Below are positions 58,561-64,000 of a DNA stretch of 64,000 nt, one piece after another; the stretch's first letter is position 1, and every line of letters begins with the position of its first letter. Source of the DNA: Hermetia illucens. Its lineage: Eukaryota; Arthropoda; Insecta; Diptera; Stratiomyidae. The stretch covers positions 163,608,091 through 163,672,090 of the forward strand of contig NC_051849.1 of the NCBI RefSeq assembly GCF_905115235.1, read 5' to 3'. Both the position numbers and the translations under genes were made by a program. A model generated the notes under the pieces. That model was not told the origin of the DNA. It saw nothing but the letters and a program-made list of their open reading frames with translations, and ran no database searches.

Positions 58561-59394
58561 AATTCAGCACCTATGAGCTGAAATAAATTTTACGAGAGAG
58601 TCAGAGGAAATCCACAGGTAGCAAGCATCTACTGAGCTGTGATTAACGTTACTACCTTTCTTCAAGTATGGCGGACATTCAAAAACCAAAAGGTTTTCAA
58701 ATTAGATCTACATGTTTACCCACTCGTTGATTTGATAGCATGCTTGCATATCTCATGGTCTGTAAACCAACTTTTGAATGATCCTGTCCTTTATGGAGTG
58801 GGTATCCTTCGGAGTAATTGCTTATAACCTTGAGAGTCAATTAAATTACTCTGGGATTTATCCCCGCAGGTGGAAAAAATTGTCGTTTTTATCCAAGCAA
58901 TTAGCATTACGGCGTCTAAGCTGTCTCTAGAGAATAGAAACCTTTCAATATTACCGCATTGGTAGAAATTTCGCTGCGCTGCAAATTGCGTATTAAGGCT
59001 GCTCTAGTCTATGCATAGGAATATTGAGCGATAGGGTACGACCAAAGTTGCTGTCGATTAACAGAAGGTAGGTAGATGTTCGTGATATAGATGACAGCAA
59101 AAGAGTTTTATATCGTTCAATTGAATGAAAATGTACTCAGCTTTCAAAATCGGATGGATGATAGTGTACAAGTTTCTGATTGCCTACAATTTTCAGTTCA
59201 ATATACTATACTTTCCGATGGATGGGTACGTTGTCATATATATTAGAGTTTTTTCAAAAGTCCCAAGCTAATTTTAATATCGATGTCTGTCGTATATTTG
59301 AATCAATTTGGGGTATCTCCTTTTCTTTGGAAAAACGGTCATCATTCTTGGCTTTAGCGGAAGGAGGCTTCGCTTCATATCAATATTAGAACAG
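58561..59394. other. Unassigned interval left of the large LINE
   Basis: Only small frames (58639-58827, 59180-59389) with no motif. Presumably the insertion target region for the LINE that starts at about 59395. Confidence 0.25.
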
Positions 59395-59670
59395 GAAGCT
59401 CTCCCTCGACGATTACCTACCTTGACGTGGTGAGGGAGCTCAGTAAGGAAGATCCTTCAGGAAACGGGAGGTGACACCTGAAGCCAAGCGGTAATCAAAA
59501 CCCCAAGCCAAGGTGTGACTACCGTGCCGAGGGCTGAATGGTCACAGGTTAAGATGTGGCCGTAAACGGTGAACTCTGGGTACCAGGCGACCTCCAGTTT
59601 CAACTAGCCTTGTCTCGGCAAAAAGGGGCTCTGCCGAGATCGACTTACTTTCCCCGGAAAAATTGAGGCC

Positions 59671-60839
59671 ATGGCAGCCAACTATGAAAAAACAAAAAAA
59701 CAAAAACACAAACCTACTAAGCAAACACAATTAAACTTCGATCGTGACGATCCAACCTCGAGTGAAGGGGCAACCCTGAGCTCATCGATGGAGAACCTGA
59801 GTCTAGACTCAGATTCCCCACTTATTCAAGTGGAAACCAATTCAATTGGGGCCCAGTCCTTAACGGATGAGCCGAAGCAGGCCCCTTCTGTCAGTACTCC
59901 TGACCCCAGGCTTCAATCGGCGCCACCTGCTGAGGCTAAAGTCTTGCCCATGGGTAAGCACCTGTCCACGGACAGCAAACTGCCTTCGGGCAAACCGCCT
60001 TCGGGCAAACCGCCTTCGGGCAAACAGCCTCCGGGCAAACCGCCTTCGGGCAAACCGCCTTCGAAAAAATCGCCTCCGGGCAACGCGCAACCAAAGAGCT
60101 GTGCCAAGGTTGAGGGGAAAGGAGCGTTCGGGGCACCTGCGGCTAAGGGGAAACCGAAGCGGCAGCGGTCCTCGGGCGATCCTAACTCTTCGACACAAAT
60201 GGCGGCAAAGAGGGCTCGGCCGGCAACGGCTAGGCCTTCATTTGCAGTCAAGGCTATCGAAGCCGATGGATGGGTCCTGACGACTCTAATCCATCCGGCT
60301 ACGATACTGAGCAGTTCGAACAGCTTAGGAGGAAACTCCTCCTAGCTGTAAGGACTGCGTCCGCGCAAGGCATTAAGCTTTGCTTTGAGTCGGTAGGTGT
60401 ATACCGTAAAATGTTACGGCTGAACTTTGCCGACGAAGACACGAACGAGTGGCTCAGGCAGTACTGCTCCTCCCTTAACGATGTGTGGGAGGGTGCGCGA
60501 CTAACCTTGAAAAGGGTCTCTGAGCCGCCATCGATCAAAAAGTCCTTTCTCTGGCTTCTAGAAGAAGAGCGAAATGGTGTCGGGGTTCTGGAACAACTTG
60601 GTGTACAGAACAACCTTAACACTTCCACCTGGTTGCTGCTAGGCAGCAAAACAGGGGAGAGAACCGATAGGCCGGGAACTTTTCTCACTATCGGCGTTCC
60701 CGAACCTTATGTTAAGAAAGTTCGGGAAAAATCGGGTTGCCGGCTCTACTATGGGCTGGGGATCGTCACGTTACAAGTGTCGGCTCCTAAAACCATTGAA
60801 GGGGACATGCAGCTCCCGGCATCTACATCTGAAAGGTAA
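59671..60839 (+). pseudogene. LINE ORF1 protein (DUF4780-like), one frame change
   Basis: The N-terminal half (MAANYEKTKKQK...) is Lys/Ser/Pro-rich and contains the PSGKP repeat (59983-60087), probably disordered and nucleic-acid binding. After a frame change near 60250-60275 the C-terminal domain follows: FEQLRRKLLLAVRTASAQ, LRLNFADEDTNEWL, LNDVWEGARLTL, FLTIGVPEP. From memory this is the DUF4780-type domain of LOA-group ORF1. The TAA stop (60837-60839) abuts the ORF2 start. Confidence 0.7.
59983..60087 (+). repeat. Seven-unit 15-bp coding minisatellite in ORF1
   Basis: Seven adjoining units of CCTTCGGGCAAACCG with small variants (the sixth is the most diverged). Each codes PSGKP-like residues. 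Confidence 0.92.
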
Positions 60840-63800
60840 ATGAGGTGCCACATTTCCCAAGTAAATTTGCAGCATTGTAAAGCGGCGACTGCACTTACCA
60901 GTCGTCGGATCAATAGCTGCAAGACATTTATATACCTCATACAAGAACCGTGGGTTGTTGGTGGGGCAGTCAGGGGCCTGAACTTCCAACATGCTGATCT
61001 ATTGTATGCCAATGGAAGCGATCGACTCCGCACCTGCATGGTAGTCTCCAAAGACTTCCAGGCTAACCTGGTTAACGATCTATGTGATGACGACACCACA
61101 TCGGCTAAGCTAACCATAAAAAGTCAACAGGGAGATAAAAAGATACTATGGTGCTCTGCATACTTCCCCTACGACGCGGAAGACGTTCCCAGTGGAACAT
61201 TCATCAGAGCTATCCAATATGCTAAAAGTAGAGGCATGGGGGTAATGGCTGGATGTGATGTCAACGCTCACCACATATGCTGGGGAAGTTCGAACATCAA
61301 TGCAAGAGGATCGAGACTACTGGAGTATCTAGTAGGAACCGATTTGCAGATCCTAAATGTGGGTAATGAACCCACCTTCTTCAACGTGGTCAGGCGAGAG
61401 GTCATCGACATCACTAGCATGAGAGAAGCTTTCGAAGAAAGCTGTCCACTCAAGATGCAAAAGAAGGGTAAAACACCATGGTGGAACTCGGATTTGGCAA
61501 AACAGAGGAGAACGACAAGGATGCTCCTTAATCGTGCTCTGTAGGGCGAATCAAGCACTAGCTGGAATCGCTATAAAGAGGCACAGAAGGCTCTAAAGAA
61601 GAGCATAAGATCGGCTAAACGATCATCTTGGAGACGCTTTTGCGAAGAGACTAACTCTCTTGAGGCAACCTCAAAGTTGAAGCGGATTCTGGTCAAAGAA
61701 CGTAGCCAGAAACTGGGTTACTTACATTTACAGAATGAGAAGTACACAGAAAGCAATGAAGAAACAGCAAATCATTTGCTTGAAGTACACTTCCCAGGCA
61801 GCATCCAAAATCTAATCTCGGGGCCAACAGGTGCATACAGCCCTCAACCGAGAGATTGGAATTTGGCATGCAAAGTAGTATCACTGGAGCGAGTGAAATG
61901 GGCATATAACTCGTTCCACAGATATAAATCTGCAGGTCCGGATGGCATCATTCCTGCGCTAGTAATAGAAGGAATGGATGCCCTGGGTCGACACATTCGG
62001 AATATATATCGCGCATGCCTAGCACACGCTTATATTCCAATTCCAAAAAGCTTTCGACCGATCAGCCTAACGTTCTTTCTGCTAAAAGGACTAGAAAGAT
62101 TAGTAGATCGGTTCATAAGGGATACACACATTCCTAAATGGCCACTTCACCATAGGCAACACACCTACCAGAAAGGCAAATCCACGGAGACAGCACTCCA
62201 TGAACTTACGGCAAAAATTGACAAGGCGATGTTCGATAAAGAATACGCTTTAGGCGCATTCAGGGACATCGAAGGTGCCTTCAATTATGCCTCATTTGCG
62301 GCAATTTGTAATGCGGCAAGACAGCATGGAATCGAACCGCTGCTAATCAGTTGGATCCTCCACATGCTAGAGTGGAGAAAAATCCACACATCGGTCGGCC
62401 AGAAGTCTATTGAAGCAGGATGCCTCATGGGCTGCCCACAGGGAGGGGTTCTCTCTCCACTGTTATGGCTCTTGGTGATGGATACCCTGCTGTGGCTCCT
62501 GGAGGACAAAAAAGTCTTCGCGCAAGCATTTGCGGACGACCTAGCTGTAATAATTACCGGCAAGTTTGTGGACACAGTATGTGACCGCTTGAATGCAACT
62601 CTGCATGTAATCCACAGCTGGTGCCTCCGCAATGGACTCACGGTGAACGCTAGAAAGACTAGACTAGTTATGTTCACTAGGAACGTCAGGTGGGGCAGCT
62701 ATACGCTACCCACCTTAGCAGGGGCGGAAATCCAGCTGGCACAAACAGTCAAGTACTTAGGAGTACATTTCGACTCCAAGTTAATGTGGAAGCATCATAT
62801 CCAGGAACAATACCAGAAATCCTGCAGATTGCTCTGGTGCTGTAGGAATGCGATAGGTAAGACCTGGGGACTTTCACCTAAACGGATATATTGGATGTAT
62901 ACATCCATAATAAAACCCATTTTGATGTATGCATGCATCGTCTGGTGGCCAAGACTGAACTTTGCTAACAGCAGGAAGCTGCTAACGCAGATTCAGAGAC
63001 TTGGTTGCCTAAGTACTACTGGAGCAATGAGTACTACGCCGACTGCGGCACTTGAAGCCATCCTAAATTTACCCCCCATCCACTTGGAGGTGAAACGGAA
63101 AGCAGCCAACGTCGCATATAGGCTCGATACCATTGGGGCGTGGAAAGGCGGCCAATCCAACGGGCATGCGTCTATATGGAAATTCCTTGAAAAACATCCG
63201 GTAGCCCTGATGCCGACCGATCATATGGTTTCCAGATTCGTCTTTGAAAAGACATACACTGTCGTAATCACCGAAAGAGAAGAATGGTCGACAAGTGGCC
63301 ATGAGTCTTTTCAGATTACAGACCTAATAATCTTCACCGACGGGTCAGTCACGGAGGATGGATCGGGTGCAGGCGTGTTCTCGGAGAATCCGATTATAGA
63401 ACTGGCCCCGGAAAAATGACGATCATATTCCAGGCGGAGATATATGCCATTTCATTGCCAGCAGAAGAATGTCTGCGACAAAAATGGAAGGGTCGCACCA
63501 TTCGAATCTGTTCCGACAGTCGGGCGGCATTATCAGCACTAGATGGCAACAACATATCAAGCCAGTTGGTGTGGAGTTGTCATCAGGTGCTGCTGAAGCT
63601 TGGCCGACTGAACGAAACATTCCTGATGTGGGTGCCGGGGCACTCTAACATCGCCGGTAATGAGGGGGCTGATAGACTGGCTCGCCGAGGGTCTGGATCC
63701 ACAATGGTGGGCCCAGAACCAGCTCTTGGAATCCGACCATCTACTGCCAAGTCTACTCTGAAAGGTGAAATTGCAAGGATTCACGCAACCGAGTGGAGCA

Positions 63801-64000
63801 ATTTGGACTCTTGCCGGCAAGCGAAAATCCTTGTGAAGGAGCCTAGGGCCACTAGAGCGGCATTTTTGTTGTCCCTTAAGAAGTGGGACATGAAAACCCT
63901 AGTAGGGCTTTTGACGGGACACTGCCCCTTAAACTACCATATGGAAAAGATTGGGGTAGAGGTTTCGGCTGTGTGCAGCCAATGTGAGGAGGAGGAGGAG
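60840..64000 (+). pseudogene. LINE ORF2: endonuclease, RT, RNase H (defective, partial)
   Basis: Endonuclease (60840-61440): IYLIQEPWV, then AGCDVNAHHICWGSS and the start of the VIDIT motif, after which the expected SDHR block is missing. A TAG stop closes the frame at 61542-61544. RT (61677-63330): FRPISLTFFLLKGLERLVD, motif A FRDIEGAFNYASF, CPQGGVLSPLLWLLVMD, and catalytic AFADDLAVI. The stretch before FRPISL is shortened. RNase H begins IFTDGSVTEDGSGAGVF (63330). After a frame change at about 63415 it continues with QAEIYAIS, ICSDSRAALSALDG and WVPGHSNIAGNEGADRLAR to the CSQCEEEEE tail at 63970-64000. It would copy its own RNA at a nicked site; this copy cannot. Confidence 0.85.

Larger units (their letters stand above)
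59395..64000 (+). mobile_element. LOA/R1-type LINE, long but defective, runs off the window
   Basis: The 5' leader of about 275 bp ('acctaccttgacgtggtgag' near 59420) is followed by ORF1 (59671-60839), ORF2 (60840 onward) with endonuclease, RT and RNase H, and a C-terminal zinc-type tail cut by the window edge. The frame is open over long stretches, so it is one of the younger copies. It is still defective, with frame changes in ORF1 and before the RNase H core, a stop after the endonuclease, and in-frame deletions. The related fragment at 22750-23700 is older. Confidence 0.85.

Noticed and set aside
59860-60251. Long minus-strand frames opposite LINE ORF1
   Set aside because: They are shadows of the 15-bp coding minisatellite on the plus strand; repeated Gly/Phe/Arg codons with no start context.
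1-64000. CRISPR arrays, bacterial operons, integrated plasmid or rRNA genes
   Set aside because: No regularly spaced direct repeats, no ribosome-binding-site-led operons and no rRNA-like sequence; all evidence is eukaryotic.

Overview
The window looks like repeat-rich nuclear DNA of a fly (Diptera). The evidence is insect-type TATA promoters, very short introns, several arthropod-type LINE clades, a Tc1-like DNA transposon, a Penelope-like element and tRNA-derived SINEs. I see no housekeeping gene, rRNA gene, true tRNA gene or CRISPR. The species cannot be fixed from sequence alone.

The host content is a cluster of nine very small secreted-protein genes in two families with one shared architecture. 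Exon 1 codes only Met-Lys, a phase-0 intron of 58-79 bp follows, and exon 2 opens with the signal peptide. Family A (minus strand, 63-69 aa, mature part about 45-50 aa, centre 'LPGI+AF..YD') lies at 17-290, 7199-7487, 12341-12594, 21031-21284 and 30747-30998; the last copy is frame-broken. Family B (plus strand, 80-95 aa, C-terminus of the type 'RGAEH.APL.GH..S..SLNV.PAPGT') lies at 820-1171, 8015-8366, 40241-40598 (frameshifted) and 52104-52404. From memory the B C-terminus resembles Acp1-like small adult-cuticle proteins of flies; I do not recognise family A.

Layout: 1-8470 holds two copies of a divergent A/B pair with a shared bidirectional promoter, separated by Jockey-, R4/Dong- and RTE-type LINE debris. 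8540-12280 is an RTE copy, the 3' part of another LINE and unassigned DNA. 12285-31310 is a tandem segmental duplication: two units of about 8.7 and 9.7 kb plus a partial third, each starting with an A gene and carrying old transposons as passengers (SINE, LTR-retrotransposon fossil, RTE and CR1/RTE-type LINEs). Some insertions and deletions are unit-specific and postdate the duplication. 31310-38480 is LINE debris and unassigned sequence. 38485-40095 is a 1.6 kb Tc1-like transposon sitting about 60 bp upstream of the TATA box of a B gene. 41630-48480 holds LINE fragments and a Penelope-like element. 48590-51650 is a Jockey-clade LINE, followed by the last B gene. 54245-58560 has RTE and Jockey/I-type LINEs. 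59395-64000 is a comparatively young but defective LOA/R1-type LINE with ORF1, RT and RNase H, running off the window.

The host story is a local expansion of paired secreted-peptide genes by divergent-pair duplication and tandem segmental duplication, in DNA otherwise filled with decayed transposons. Most family names are assigned by motif recognition and memory, not by search.
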